Both the position numbers and the translations under genes were made by a program. Below, piece after piece: positions 1-8,748 of a stretch of DNA of 38,588 bases. Below the pieces are notes generated by a model, which made no database searches, was not told the origin of the DNA, and was given only the letters and a program-made list of their open reading frames with translations. The stretch comes from an uncultured Oscillospiraceae bacterium (GTDB lineage Bacteria; Bacillota; Clostridia; Oscillospirales; Oscillospiraceae): positions 1 through 38,588 of the forward strand of contig CAJUNA010000012.1 of assembly GCA_910587645.1 (NCBI GenBank), read 5' to 3'. Each line of letters starts with the position of its first letter. Position 1 is the stretch's first letter.

Positions 1-1
1 C

Positions 2-88
2 GAGTCTTACCGGCTGAAAGAACGCAAGGAATTCATGCGCCAGAAACAGCAAATCGTGAACACTCTTTTTGAGCAAGGAAACGCTTGA
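2..88 (+). CDS. istB: IstB-like IS21 helper ATPase, C-terminal fragment
   Basis: The frame opens at the window edge and ends at the TGA at 86-88. The visible tail reads ESYRLKERKEFMRQKQQ and onwards to NTLFEQGNA. The fuller copy at the other window end is preceded by HHCTVINIKG, the typical end of IstB proteins, which are AAA+ ATPases that load the IstA transposase onto target DNA. Only 28 residues are present, so no ATPase motif is visible here. The identification rests on the second copy and on the position just before the IS right end. Confidence 0.8.
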   Translation, partial: ESYRLKERKEFMRQKQQIVNTLFEQGNA

Positions 89-105
89 TTTTGTCCCCCC
101 CTTGC

Positions 106-141
106 CGCCGAAAAACTATAAAATTTCTTCGGCGTTTTCTT
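106..141 (+). terminator. Rho-independent terminator after istB
   Basis: CGCCGAA (106-112) pairs with TTCGGCG (128-134) and is followed by TTTTCTT. It lies between the istB stop and the IS right end, and its equivalent is present in the other IS copy at about 38414-38448. Confidence 0.7.
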
Positions 142-221
142 ACAATTTCAAATTGGCGTTGACAGTTCAAAATTGAAGCCTTTCCGGGGAGAATCATCAC
201 CTGCACAGGACAGGAGGAAGG

Positions 222-344
222 GGCTTTTCAGGGGGATTTTAGAGTATTTTGGCTCGAAGAATCAGCCTCGTTCGGGGAAGTTTTGGGGGTAAGGCTGGAG
301 AGAATTTTAAGTACTTTTCCCCGAAGAATCCCCCTGAAAGAGCC
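222..344. repeat. Nested inverted and direct repeat in the IS21-tsf gap
   Basis: No gene is supported between the IS end (164) and tsf. The gap holds a long imperfect palindrome. The outer arms are 222-238 and 327-344 (GGCT..TTCAGGGGGATT, one indel). The inner arms are 271-281 (TTCGGGGAAGT) and 313-325 (ACTTTTCCCCGAA). A small palindrome lies at 251-267. Overlaid on this is an imperfect direct repeat of about 30 bases, 236-263 against 303-330, sharing ATTTTA..AGTA..CGAAGAATC. It could be a MITE-like or REP-like element or a structured RNA; the sequence alone does not decide. Confidence 0.55.
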
Positions 345-380
345 TGGAATGGGGCGGCGGCAGGGTGGAAAAATGGGAAC

Positions 381-413
381 AAAAAAGGGCCCGCAGCGAT
401 TTGCTGCGAGCCC
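381..413 (-). terminator. Rho-independent terminator of rpsB-tsf
   Basis: On the minus strand GGGCTCGCAGC is followed by loop AAATC, then GCTGCGGGCCC and a run of six T. It sits 65 bases after the tsf stop and closes the operon. Confidence 0.9.
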
Positions 414-477
414 TTCTCAGGGTGTCATTATTCGAGAGATTTTATGCGCGTCTTAAATCAGACGTTATCAAAACCGA

Positions 478-1395
478 TCACTTCACCAGCGAAGCGATCT
501 CCTCCGCGAAGTTCTCCTGCTTCTTCTCAATGCCTTCGCCTTTCTCAAAGCGGACAGCATCCAACAGGCGTACGGTCACACCGGCAGCCTTTGCCACAGT
601 GTTCATATACTGCTCGACAGTCACCTCGCCATCTTTGACGAAATCCTGCTGCAACAGGCAGTTTTCAGCGTAGAACTTGTTAAGCTTACCCTCAACGATC
701 TTCTCTTTAACCTGGGCAGGCTTGTTAGCCATTTTAGGATCGTTGTCCATCTGTGCCATCATAATACGCTTTTCCTCCTCCAGGACGTCAGGTGTCACCT
801 GGCTCTTATCCCAGAAGCGGGGGTTCAAAGCAGCAATCTGCATCGCCATATCCTTACCCATTTCCAGCACCTTGTCGGTAGCCTCGCCATCCACGGCCAG
901 ATTCACGAGAACACCGATCTTACCGCCGGCATGAATATAGGGGACACTGACGCCCTCAGGGAAGCGGGCGAAGCGGCGAACCTTGATGTTCTCGCCGATC
1001 ACCAAAACCATCTCCTGCTGCTGCTGGAGCACGGTGAGACCGGTGCCATTGTACTTGCACTCCATCAAAGCGTCCAGGTTCGCGGGAGCGCAGGAGACCA
1101 CAGTAGTGGCCACGCCCTTGACGAAATCAACGAACTTTTCATTTTTGCCAACAAAGTCGGTCTCGGCGTTGACCTCGACCACCACGCCCTGGCCGTTGAT
1201 AACAGCGGCGTAAGCCATGCCTTCAGCAGCAATACGGCCGGCCTTTTTAGCGGAAGCGGCCAAGCCCTTCTCGCGCAGGTATTCCACAGCCTTATCCATA
1301 TCGCCATCGGAAGCGGCCAGCGCCTTTTTGCAGTCCATCATACCCACGCCAGTCATTTCGCGCAGGTTTTTTACATCGGCAGCAGTAAATGCCAT
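478..1395 (-). CDS. tsf: Elongation factor Ts
   Basis: EF-Ts is the nucleotide exchange factor that regenerates EF-Tu-GTP during translation elongation in the cytoplasm. The 305-residue product has the N-terminal UBA-like domain with the family signature LREMTGVGMMDCKKAL (about residues 11-26). The TDFVGKN motif (about 79-85) follows at the start of the EF-Tu-binding core. The length is typical of Firmicute EF-Ts. The ATG has a GGGAGG ribosome site a few bases upstream. It is the second gene of the rpsB-tsf operon, separated from rpsB by a terminator hairpin at 1447-1475 and followed by a strong terminator at 381-413. Confidence 0.98.
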   Translation of the reverse strand: MAFTAADVKNLREMTGVGMMDCKKALAASDGDMDKAVEYLREKGLAASAKKAGRIAAEGMAYAAVINGQGVVVEVNAETDFVGKNEKFVDFVKGVATTVVSCAPANLDALMECKYNGTGLTVLQQQQEMVLVIGENIKVRRFARFPEGVSVPYIHAGGKIGVLVNLAVDGEATDKVLEMGKDMAMQIAALNPRFWDKSQVTPDVLEEEKRIMMAQMDNDPKMANKPAQVKEKIVEGKLNKFYAENCLLQQDFVKDGEVTVEQYMNTVAKAAGVTVRLLDAVRFEKGEGIEKKQENFAEEIASLVK

Positions 1396-1446
1396 AATAA
1401 CATTCCTCCCAAAAATATGATAAAAGTAGTATATCCTGATACCAGG

Positions 1447-1475
1447 AAAAAATGGGGCGGGACAGGACCCGCCCC
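1447..1475 (-). terminator. Intercistronic terminator/attenuator between rpsB and tsf
   Basis: On the minus strand a perfect 8-bp stem GGGGCGGG / CCCGCCCC with a six-base loop is followed by ATTTTTT. It follows the rpsB stop by 16 bases. It is expected to end part of the transcripts, giving more rpsB than tsf mRNA unless tsf has its own promoter. I found no convincing promoter in 1396-1446. Confidence 0.8.
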
Positions 1476-1491
1476 AGAAAATTGCATGCGA

Positions 1492-2223
1492 TTACTCAGC
1501 GGCAGGGGCTTCCTCGGCGGCGGGCATCTCAATCTGCTCGCCCTGACGGCCTTCAATCATGGCATTGGCCATAATGGAGGAAATGAGCTTGATGGCGCGG
1601 ATAGCGTCATCATTGCCGGGGATGGGATAGTCGATCTCATCGGGATCGCAGTTGGTGTCGGCGATAGCTACCACAGGGATACCCAGCTTGTGGGCCTCAG
1701 CAATGGCGTTGCGCTCCTTGCGGGTATCCACGATGAACAGGGCGCCGGGAAGCTTCTTCATTTCCTTGACGCCGCCCAGGTATTTTTCCAGCTTGGCGAT
1801 TTCGCCCATGTGCTTAATGACTTCCTTCTTGGGCAGCATATCAAAGGTGCCATCCTCCTGCATCCGTTTGAGCTGGTTAAGGCGGTCCACACGGGTGCGC
1901 ATAGTCTTGAAGTTCGTCATCATACCGCCCAGCCAGCGGGCGTTAACGAAGAACATATTGCAGCGGGCGGCTTCCTCGCGGATGGCGTCCTGCGCCTGCT
2001 TCTTGGTGCCGACGAACAGGAGGGACTCGCCATTCTCACTGAGCTGGCGGACGAAAGCGTAAGCTTCCTCCAGCTTCTTCACGGTCTTCTGCAAATCAAT
2101 GATATAGATGCCGTTGCGCTCCGTGTAAATATAGGGAGCCATTTTCGGGTTCCAGCGGCGGGTCTGGTGACCGAAGTGTACGCCTGCTTCCAGGAGCTGC
2201 TTCATAGATACAACGCTTGCCAT
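1492..2223 (-). CDS. rpsB: Small ribosomal subunit protein S2 (uS2)
   Basis: S2 is an essential protein of the 30S subunit. The 243-residue product starts MASVVSMKQLLEAGVHFGHQ and contains RRWNPKMAPYIY, both hallmarks of bacterial S2. It ends in an Ala/Glu-rich tail. I chose the ATG at 2223 because GGAGGAAAT lies just upstream; an in-frame TTG six codons earlier overlaps that ribosome site and is unlikely. It is the first gene of the operon with tsf and is driven by the promoter at 2337-2365. Confidence 0.98.
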   Translation of the reverse strand: MASVVSMKQLLEAGVHFGHQTRRWNPKMAPYIYTERNGIYIIDLQKTVKKLEEAYAFVRQLSENGESLLFVGTKKQAQDAIREEAARCNMFFVNARWLGGMMTNFKTMRTRVDRLNQLKRMQEDGTFDMLPKKEVIKHMGEIAKLEKYLGGVKEMKKLPGALFIVDTRKERNAIAEAHKLGIPVVAIADTNCDPDEIDYPIPGNDDAIRAIKLISSIMANAMIEGRQGEQIEMPAAEEAPAAE

Positions 2224-2365
2224 GTTTTTGATTTCCTCCAAAATTTTAGTTTTTACCCTCCAGCCCCTTCTTTTACCGGGCTAACCGCCAGTAAGCGGCA
2301 CTGGCCCGATATCCGGAACTGTGCGGAATCTGGGATATTATAGCACACTAAAATTTGAAATGCAA
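2224..2365 (-). promoter_or_regulatory. rpsB promoter and folded 5' leader
   Basis: On the minus strand the -35 TTGCAT (2360-2365) and -10 TATAAT (2337-2342) are separated by 17 bases. Transcription should start near 2330, giving a leader of about 107 nt. The leader can fold: GGGC (about 2308) pairs with GCCC around an inner GCCAGT/ACTGGC hairpin, followed by a purine-rich stretch and the GGAGG site. Autoregulation by S2 binding is known in other bacteria, but here it is only a possibility. Confidence 0.75.
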
Positions 2366-2470
2366 GGACTTTTTTACCGCTACAGCAGATATTGGGATCT
2401 GAACACCTATTTACAGACTTGCTTGCCCCGCTTTTTATGTTTTGCTTTTTTAGTGCCTGCGCAGTACCCA

Positions 2471-5041
2471 TTATTTTAGATATTTCTTTAACTTGTACGC
2501 AACAGCCTGAATATCAATTGGTTTTGCCAAATGGTCATTCATACCGCACTCCAAGCATTTTTGAATATCTTCTGAAAACGCATCGGCAGTCATTGCGATA
2601 ATGGGAATATCCGCGTCCTCACGTTCCAGCCCCCGGATGGCTGCGGTCGTTTCATAGCCGTCCATAATGGGCATTCGGACATCCATAAGAATGGCGTCAT
2701 AATATCCCACTGGGGATTCCTTAAATTTTGCGACACAAGTTTGCCCGTTCTCAACCCAGTCCAATTCCATTTCGAGGCCAGAGAGCATTTCCTTTGCTAC
2801 TTCCCAGTTAAGTTCATTATCTTCCGCCAATAAAATATGCTTCCCCCGAAGTACCAGGTCAACCGCCTTTTCGGTACCGGCAGCTTCTTCCACGCCGTTA
2901 CCGGCAAGTACGCTTAGCGCATCGAATAAAGTGGACTTAAACAACGGTTTGGAAATAAAGCCGGAAATCCCCGCTTCTCTGGCCTTGTCCTCCATCCCGC
3001 TCCAATCACAGGCCAAGAGCAGCACCGCCGGGCTGCCTTCCACGCAGCTCAACCGGATCATACGGGCCGCTTCGATCCCGTTTGTGTCCGGCAATTTCCA
3101 TCCCAAAAGGATCATCTGATAACGGCTATCCGCTATCCGTCCCATTGCCTGCCCGGCACTCAGACACCATTCCGAGCGGATACCAATGGATTCTAAAATA
3201 TGAACGGTATTGGCGCATAACCGCTCGTCACCATCAACCACCAGTACATTCCAGTCCGGGAAGGCCATATCCATCTCCCGCTCCGCCGCTTTTTCCAAGT
3301 CAAGCACAACATGGAATTCGCTACCCTTGCCCTGCTCGCTGCGGACAGAAATGGTACCGCCCATCGCGTCTACAATATACTTGGTAATTGTCATCCCAAG
3401 CCCAGAACCTTCCGTTTTCTGTACCCGGGTGTTGTCCTCTCTGCTGAAAGATTCAAATATTACCTTTTGATACTCTTTTGACATGCCAATTCCTGTATCG
3501 CTTACCAGGAAATGGGTACGGACGAGGGAGGGGGTCTCCGGAAGCGTCTCCTGGTACACCACCACTTGAATTGAGCCGTTTTCCGGCGTAAATTTGACGG
3601 CGTTTCCCAGCAGGTTAATCAACACCTGATTCAGCCGTACACTGTCACAGCGCACATTTTCTGAAAGGATTTCATAAGCAGCCGCGTTGAACTGTTGATT
3701 TTTCGCCTTGACCTGGGACTGCATAATATTGACAATGCAGTCCATTACCTCTCTTAACGACACTGGCTCAATATTCAATGCCATTTTACCGCTTTCAATC
3801 TTGGATATATCCAATACATCGTTGATAAGCCCCAGAAGATGCTTACTGGACAATGCAATTTTACGCAGATAATCTTGAACCTGCGCCGGATTATTTACAT
3901 TATCTATGGCCAGGGACGTCATCCCGATGATAGCGTTCATAGGGGTGCGTATGTCGTGGCTCATGCTGGAAAGGAAGTCCTGTTTGGCGGTATTTGCCTG
4001 CTCAGCCTCTTTTCGCGCCCTTTCCGCGTCCTTCCGGGCTGTATCCATTTCCGCGTTCATCCGCTTTAATTCAGACACTTGGTTTCTGAACAGCCCCAAA
4101 TACTGAAAGAATATGTAGAGGAGCATAGCGATTACCGCGAAAGAAGAGACGTAAACAATGGTAAGCCAACGGCTGCTCATCCCCGCAATTGCGTAATCCA
4201 GCCCGTCAAAGGGAAGGACCGTCACCAGATACCAATTGCAGTAGGGGAGGCTGGTGCAATACAGGTGCCTGCGCGATTCGCCATTTTTCAGAATAACGGA
4301 ATAATCTTCATTCGTGCTCATGGCCGCTTTCATCTGATCAATCCAGGAAGCGGTTTCCTTGTCCTGGCCTTCAAAAAGACTGTAAAGCCGGTCAAAATAA
4401 TTTTCGTGGACGTCATCCTCGTTCCCAACAACGTAACTGCCGTCTTTCCGTACGACAAAAGAATAACTCAATGACTTGTCTGAATCAAGAAAGAGAACCT
4501 CGCCCATATATTGGGTGGAAAGCCCTACAATCATGGCAAGGCTGCTGTTTCCGCCGGACATGGGATATTCGCAAGGGACACCGAACAAAATCACACCGTT
4601 CCCGTTGCCGTCAACAGCGGACGCCGTTTTGCGCTCCCCGTTCCGCAGGCTCTCTAAAAACGGCTCGGGGTGCTTAAGCTCCACAGGATCGCCATAAATC
4701 ATTTCAATTTCGCCATCGGGAGAATATAGGGCGGCACACAAAAAATGCCGTGCCTTTGCGCCGTATTCAATTTCTTGCTTCGAGCCATAATTGGAATTTC
4801 CGTCTCCCGCCGCAATTCGCGCGATGGATTCCGCCATCGTCAGACGGAGCTCAATGATTGTTTCAAAATGTAAAGATACCTGCTCGTTCATTCCAGCCAT
4901 ATAAGCAGTACCGATATCCTCGATCGTGTTTTCGCTCATATTATGGATGGACGCTCCAAGAAAGGAAAACACGAAAATAGTGAAACAAATGATTACCGCT
5001 ATGCTGATTTTAAAGGAAAGCGGCAAAGCCTTGTTTTTCAT
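2471..5041 (-). CDS. Membrane hybrid sensor histidine kinase with two receiver domains
   Basis: A phosphorelay sensor of 856 residues. TM1 is at about 11-32, followed by an extracellular Cache-like sensing domain to about 288 and TM2 at about 292-317. A coiled coil (about 320-355) leads to the HisKA dimerisation domain with the phospho-acceptor His362 in SHDIRTPMNA. The HATPase has Asn480 in LLGNAVKF, DTGIGM and GSGLGM. Two receiver-like modules follow. The second (about 734-856) is canonical, with EDN, Asp787 in LMDVRMP and Lys840. The first (about 597-712) reads VVDGDE and has Gly647 where the phospho-Asp should be, so it is a pseudo-receiver. It lies 50 bases downstream of a second hybrid kinase and is probably co-transcribed. 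The ligand is unknown, and no HPt or DNA-binding regulator is nearby. Confidence 0.93.
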   Translation of the reverse strand: MKNKALPLSFKISIAVIICFTIFVFSFLGASIHNMSENTIEDIGTAYMAGMNEQVSLHFETIIELRLTMAESIARIAAGDGNSNYGSKQEIEYGAKARHFLCAALYSPDGEIEMIYGDPVELKHPEPFLESLRNGERKTASAVDGNGNGVILFGVPCEYPMSGGNSSLAMIVGLSTQYMGEVLFLDSDKSLSYSFVVRKDGSYVVGNEDDVHENYFDRLYSLFEGQDKETASWIDQMKAAMSTNEDYSVILKNGESRRHLYCTSLPYCNWYLVTVLPFDGLDYAIAGMSSRWLTIVYVSSFAVIAMLLYIFFQYLGLFRNQVSELKRMNAEMDTARKDAERARKEAEQANTAKQDFLSSMSHDIRTPMNAIIGMTSLAIDNVNNPAQVQDYLRKIALSSKHLLGLINDVLDISKIESGKMALNIEPVSLREVMDCIVNIMQSQVKAKNQQFNAAAYEILSENVRCDSVRLNQVLINLLGNAVKFTPENGSIQVVVYQETLPETPSLVRTHFLVSDTGIGMSKEYQKVIFESFSREDNTRVQKTEGSGLGMTITKYIVDAMGGTISVRSEQGKGSEFHVVLDLEKAAEREMDMAFPDWNVLVVDGDERLCANTVHILESIGIRSEWCLSAGQAMGRIADSRYQMILLGWKLPDTNGIEAARMIRLSCVEGSPAVLLLACDWSGMEDKAREAGISGFISKPLFKSTLFDALSVLAGNGVEEAAGTEKAVDLVLRGKHILLAEDNELNWEVAKEMLSGLEMELDWVENGQTCVAKFKESPVGYYDAILMDVRMPIMDGYETTAAIRGLEREDADIPIIAMTADAFSEDIQKCLECGMNDHLAKPIDIQAVAYKLKKYLK

Positions 5042-5091
5042 ATTTTTTCTATCCCCACAGTTTTCAACATATAAATTGCCTGGCTGTCCGT

Positions 5092-7686
5092 TTACTGGCT
5101 CTGCCGGTTGTGCAGCCGGCTCATGACCTGGAACATTTTACGGATATCCACTGGTTTTGCCAAATGTTCATTCATCCCGGCATCCTTTGCTAGCGCAATA
5201 TCCTCGTCAAACGCATTGGCCGACAGAGCTATGATAGGCACAGCTTCCGCGTCTCTCCGATCCAGGCCGCGAATCACCCGTGCCGCCTCATATCCACTCA
5301 TGACCGGCATCATTAAGTCCATGAGTACACAGTCAAATGTCCCCGGTTCAGCCGACGCGAACGCGTCCACGGCGGCTTTTCCGTTGTTGGCAGTCACGAC
5401 CTCCACGCCCACATCCTGGAGGATGTACTCCACGATTTCACAGTTGATCTCGTTGTCCTCCACCAGGAGCACGCGCATCCCGGCAATATTGTCCGGCATA
5501 TGCCAAACCTCATCTGCGCGATCTTCGCGCCCCGTCTCATCAGCTCGAAGGGGAAGTGTGATCTGAACCACGCTCCCCTCACCGATCCGGCTGTCTATCT
5601 CAACTGTTCCCTTCATCTGATCGACCAGTTTCTTTACAATGGACATGCCGAGCCCTACGCCGTTATAATCCGTCCTCGCGCCCTGATGCTCCTGCGTGAA
5701 CGGCTCAAAAATGTGCGCCTTAAAATCCTCCCCAATACCGATCCCAGTGTCCTTAACAACAAACCGGCAGCTTGCCGTCCCATCTTGGAAGGCAAGCTCC
5801 TCTGCGCGGACAGAGACCGCGCCATGGGGGCGGTTATATCTGAGCGCGTTGTCGATGACATTGGTCAGGATTTGTTTCAAATGCAGCGGATTTCCGATAA
5901 TCCTGCTGTGCTGGAGCCCGGAATCTTCCAGCTCCAGCTGGATCCCCCGTTCTTCCGCCAGGGAGGACAGCATTGCGATGCAGTCTTCCAAAGTATTATG
6001 AAGGTCAAAAGGTTCCTCCACCGCCGCCGGCCTTCCGCTCTCCAGCTTGCTAACCAGAAGAACATCGTTCACCAAGGACAGAAGATGCTCCGCTGACACA
6101 CGGATCTTCCTCCGGCACTCTCTCTGCCTGTCCGGGTCGTGCTGGCTTTTTTCCAAAATAGCCAGCATCCCCAGGATCCCGTTGATGGGTGTGCGGAGAT
6201 CGTGGGACATATGGGAAAGAAATTCGCTTTTTGCCGAGTTCGCCTGTCTCACCCGCTCCAAAAGCTCCATGATGGACTGTTCCTGCTTCTTTCTGGTCAC
6301 CATGGTTTCTGTGATATCCTGATGGTACCCGTTCAGGCAGGCACCCGGTTTTTTGAATGCCCTGTCCGGTACGCCGCCGCAGCGGACATAGATCTTCCCC
6401 AGCGCGGGGTGGTTCCAAGGGTAGATCACCTCGGAGCGCCCAGCTTCCAGGATTTCTCCCACCGCCTCCTGTACCATTTCCATGTAGTCCGGCTCAATAC
6501 GCTCAAACCAATGCTGGTAGCACTCCTCCGGCCCAATCCCGTCCCGTACGCCCAGAAGGATCCGCATGGTTCGATCCGCGTACATTCTTGGCGGGCAGCC
6601 ATCTTCCAGCTCAATCGTCCAGATTCCGGTTCTGGCTCCCTCAAGGATCTCCTCAAGGCTCTGCCGTGCCTCCAGTTTATACTTCTCCTCCTGCTCCACA
6701 AGGGCATTGACATCCCGCAGCGCAAAAATCGCGCAGTTCTCCGTCACAGTTTTCTCTGTGGCGGAAAAATGGATTTCCAGATGCTTTAGCCCTGCGGAAC
6801 TGTCTTTTACCTGGTACCGGACCGAGAACTTTTTCTTAGTCTTGAGCCGGGCAAGCACATAGCTTTTCTTTGTCACCGTACGGAGCCGCTCCTGATCCCG
6901 GGGAACCACACACTTGGCAATATACTGCTCCATAGCTGTCTCGTAGCCGTCCCGGAAACAGGCTGCCCAATCCACTCCTACCTGCCCGCTGCTGCGGTAA
7001 ACCTCGCATTCGCCCGTGTCGAAGTTTACTTCATAGATCCCCAGGTAGTCCACGCTAAGGGCGTGGAGTACGTTATAGCTCCGTTTTTGAAGCTCCCGAA
7101 CCAGGTTGCGGCGTTTCAAAGAGGATACGATAAAGTACGCCGCGGTCTGGAGCATATTCGATGCATATTCCAGCGACCGCGCAGGAGGATTATCCACACC
7201 GTAAAAACCGATGATCCGTTTGCCGTCATAAAGGGGCACCACCACAAGGGAATGGATACCCTGCCGCTTCAGGTTCTCGTACTGAAGGGGATCAGTCCCC
7301 TGGATATTCTCCAGGTTCTCAATGACAATGTGCCTGCCGATACGGAAATTCCGGTACCAGCTTGCGCAAACCTCCGGAGGGACGTTTTGGAGGCTCTCCT
7401 TTTCCGGCTCCACGCCATCGGCCACCCATTCATAAGTGTTGTCATCGCCACCGGATTCATTCTGCTCAAATATATAGGTCCGTTCCCCGTTCAACGCTTT
7501 TCCCAGATGCTCCAGCAGTACCTCTAAAGACTGATCCGGCGTCTCCTCTAACAGGGCAACACGAAGGCCCTCGTTGATGACGGCTTCTAAATTTTGAACG
7601 CTTCGTATGCCGCTGTGCCTCGCATGGGTTTCGGTCTCTGGAGTACCCTCTCCAGCCCGTTCTAAAAGCCCCCCTGAATAATCCAT
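5092..7686 (-). CDS. Cytoplasmic GAF-PAS hybrid histidine kinase with receiver
   Basis: A soluble 864-residue sensor kinase with no transmembrane segment. The order is a GAF domain (about 37-190, with a VVVPLYDGKRIIGFYGVDN core), two PAS-like segments (about 205-330 and 345-465), and HisKA with His495 in MSHDLRTPINGILG. An HATPase follows (Asn613 in NVIDNALRYN, DTGIGIG, GVGLGMSI) and then one intact receiver (about 738-860; EDNEIN, Asp790 in LMDLMMP, Lys844). The ATG at 7686 is preferred because GGAGG sits 7 bases upstream; the frame is open for 37 more codons upstream without a ribosome site. It is the first gene of a two-kinase operon. Signals probably pass on through a phosphotransfer protein encoded elsewhere. 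Confidence 0.93.
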   Translation of the reverse strand: MDYSGGLLERAGEGTPETETHARHSGIRSVQNLEAVINEGLRVALLEETPDQSLEVLLEHLGKALNGERTYIFEQNESGGDDNTYEWVADGVEPEKESLQNVPPEVCASWYRNFRIGRHIVIENLENIQGTDPLQYENLKRQGIHSLVVVPLYDGKRIIGFYGVDNPPARSLEYASNMLQTAAYFIVSSLKRRNLVRELQKRSYNVLHALSVDYLGIYEVNFDTGECEVYRSSGQVGVDWAACFRDGYETAMEQYIAKCVVPRDQERLRTVTKKSYVLARLKTKKKFSVRYQVKDSSAGLKHLEIHFSATEKTVTENCAIFALRDVNALVEQEEKYKLEARQSLEEILEGARTGIWTIELEDGCPPRMYADRTMRILLGVRDGIGPEECYQHWFERIEPDYMEMVQEAVGEILEAGRSEVIYPWNHPALGKIYVRCGGVPDRAFKKPGACLNGYHQDITETMVTRKKQEQSIMELLERVRQANSAKSEFLSHMSHDLRTPINGILGMLAILEKSQHDPDRQRECRRKIRVSAEHLLSLVNDVLLVSKLESGRPAAVEEPFDLHNTLEDCIAMLSSLAEERGIQLELEDSGLQHSRIIGNPLHLKQILTNVIDNALRYNRPHGAVSVRAEELAFQDGTASCRFVVKDTGIGIGEDFKAHIFEPFTQEHQGARTDYNGVGLGMSIVKKLVDQMKGTVEIDSRIGEGSVVQITLPLRADETGREDRADEVWHMPDNIAGMRVLLVEDNEINCEIVEYILQDVGVEVVTANNGKAAVDAFASAEPGTFDCVLMDLMMPVMSGYEAARVIRGLDRRDAEAVPIIALSANAFDEDIALAKDAGMNEHLAKPVDIRKMFQVMSRLHNRQSQ

Positions 7687-7829
7687 ATGACTTCCTCCAT
7701 ATTGACCGGTTCTCAGTCCATAGTTACCACAGCGGCTCCCCCTGCGCAGAGAAGCGCACTGTTTCACCATACTGGTATCGTTCCGCTTTGTCCTCACAGC
7801 TTTAACGCAGAAAACAGAAAATCTGTGTC

Positions 7830-7859
7830 ATAATACCATGTACCTACCAATCATGTCAA
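7830..7859 (-). promoter_or_regulatory. Predicted promoter of the two-kinase operon
   Basis: On the minus strand -35 TTGACA (7854-7859), an 18-base spacer and -10 TATTAT (7830-7835) lie about 140 bases before the kinase ATG. The gap 7687-8019 has no gene; it holds this promoter, a long 5' leader and the hairpin at 7951-7983. Confidence 0.6.
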
Positions 7860-7950
7860 TAATATGCAGCAGAAAACTGTAGCCAGCAGTTCCAAGGTAA
7901 AAACCAGCAGGAAGTTTGTATACTAAGCGCGGCACACGATTCCCGATGGA

Positions 7951-7983
7951 CAGAGGGCCGAAATCTTTGATTTCGGCCCTCTG
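7951..7983. terminator. Perfect 15-bp hairpin after the ABC exporter operon
   Basis: CAGAGGGCCGAAATC and GATTTCGGCCCTCTG flank a TTT loop. It lies 37 bases after the last exporter gene, where a minus-strand terminator is expected. However, the minus strand has no T-run after it and the plus strand has only TTT, so its strength as a terminator is uncertain. Confidence 0.6.
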
Positions 7984-8019
7984 TTTCCACTGCTATCTTG
8001 TTGATTATGGTACAGTCTC

Positions 8020-8736
8020 TTACATCCGCACTTCCGCTTTCCGGTAGCACAACACGCTGAGGGCCAGCAGCGCCAGTAGCAAGGTAATACATACTGCGGC
8101 CCACATCGTGGGGCTAAGCACTTGAATCAGGAATAGAATGCCTTTTCCGATCTGTGCCATCAGGTTGGTGCTGCCCTCCTTGAGGGCGCTTATGCAGCCG
8201 CCGGTGACGGCCGGCAGGATGCATAGGGGGAACCAGACGGCGGCGAAACCCTTGGTGCCGAAGCGGAGCATCAACGCGCCAAAAAAGAAGTCCAGCAGGC
8301 ACATCGCAAGAATCAGCAAGGCAAGCCACCGTGGAGTCAGTTTGGTAAAAAAGTCAATTTCCAGTGTCCAGCCGGGATAAATCATACTGTAAAACCACAG
8401 TTCCAGACGGCTCAGCAGCCACGCAAAGCAGACGCCAATAACGCTGTTCATGATCGTAAGGAGCGGGTCGAAGAACATGTAGGACCGCCGGGTGCGGCCC
8501 ATGGAAACCGCCAGCCGGTAGCGGTTCAGCCCGCCGCCGCCCCGGACCATCCCGCCAAAAACGGTAGCGAATACGGCCATTAGCCCGCCGATATTTGCGT
8601 AGTCCTGCGTGTCGTTGAGAAAGGCGTTGATGCAGGCAACCATTATTACGCCTAGTATAAATAGGCCTGTTTGAAATACCAGCATAGTCAATATGCCATC
8701 CCGGTTGACTTTTATGTGTTTGATAAAAAAGTTCAT
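8020..8736 (-). CDS. ABC-2 type membrane permease (second)
   Basis: A 238-residue integral membrane protein with about six hydrophobic segments and no ATPase motif. It is the last gene of the operon regulator, ATPase, permease, permease, so it is taken as half of the transport channel of an exporter. Its cytoplasmic segment YRLAVSMGRTRRSYM resembles LLLSMGETRRNVLLGF in the preceding permease, which suggests the two are distant paralogues. The ATG at 8736 has GGGGGAGG just upstream. The substrate is unknown; YtrA-regulated systems of this type in Firmicutes often respond to cell-wall or peptide stress. Confidence 0.8.
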   Translation of the reverse strand: MNFFIKHIKVNRDGILTMLVFQTGLFILGVIMVACINAFLNDTQDYANIGGLMAVFATVFGGMVRGGGGLNRYRLAVSMGRTRRSYMFFDPLLTIMNSVIGVCFAWLLSRLELWFYSMIYPGWTLEIDFFTKLTPRWLALLILAMCLLDFFFGALMLRFGTKGFAAVWFPLCILPAVTGGCISALKEGSTNLMAQIGKGILFLIQVLSPTMWAAVCITLLLALLALSVLCYRKAEVRM

Positions 8737-8748
8737 ATGTCCTCCCCC

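Larger units (their letters stand above)
1..164 (+). mobile_element. IS21-family element, right end only
   Basis: This is the inward-facing right end of an IS21-type insertion sequence; the rest lies beyond the window. It holds the last codons of istB, 76 bases of non-coding tail with a terminator hairpin, and ends at the TTGACA around 159-164. The boundary is set by comparison with the reverse complement of 38390-38588: the two match closely up to this CA end and then diverge abruptly. About a dozen substitutions separate the copies, so they are different copies and not one repeat read twice. The TG...CA style end fits the family. Confidence 0.85.

Noticed and set aside
236..330. CRISPR array
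   Set aside because: Only two imperfect repeat units with nested pairing; no regular spacers and no cas genes.
931..2343. 470-codon plus-strand open frame
   Set aside because: It lies wholly opposite tsf and rpsB, has no ribosome site or known domain, and is a shadow of their GC-rich codons.
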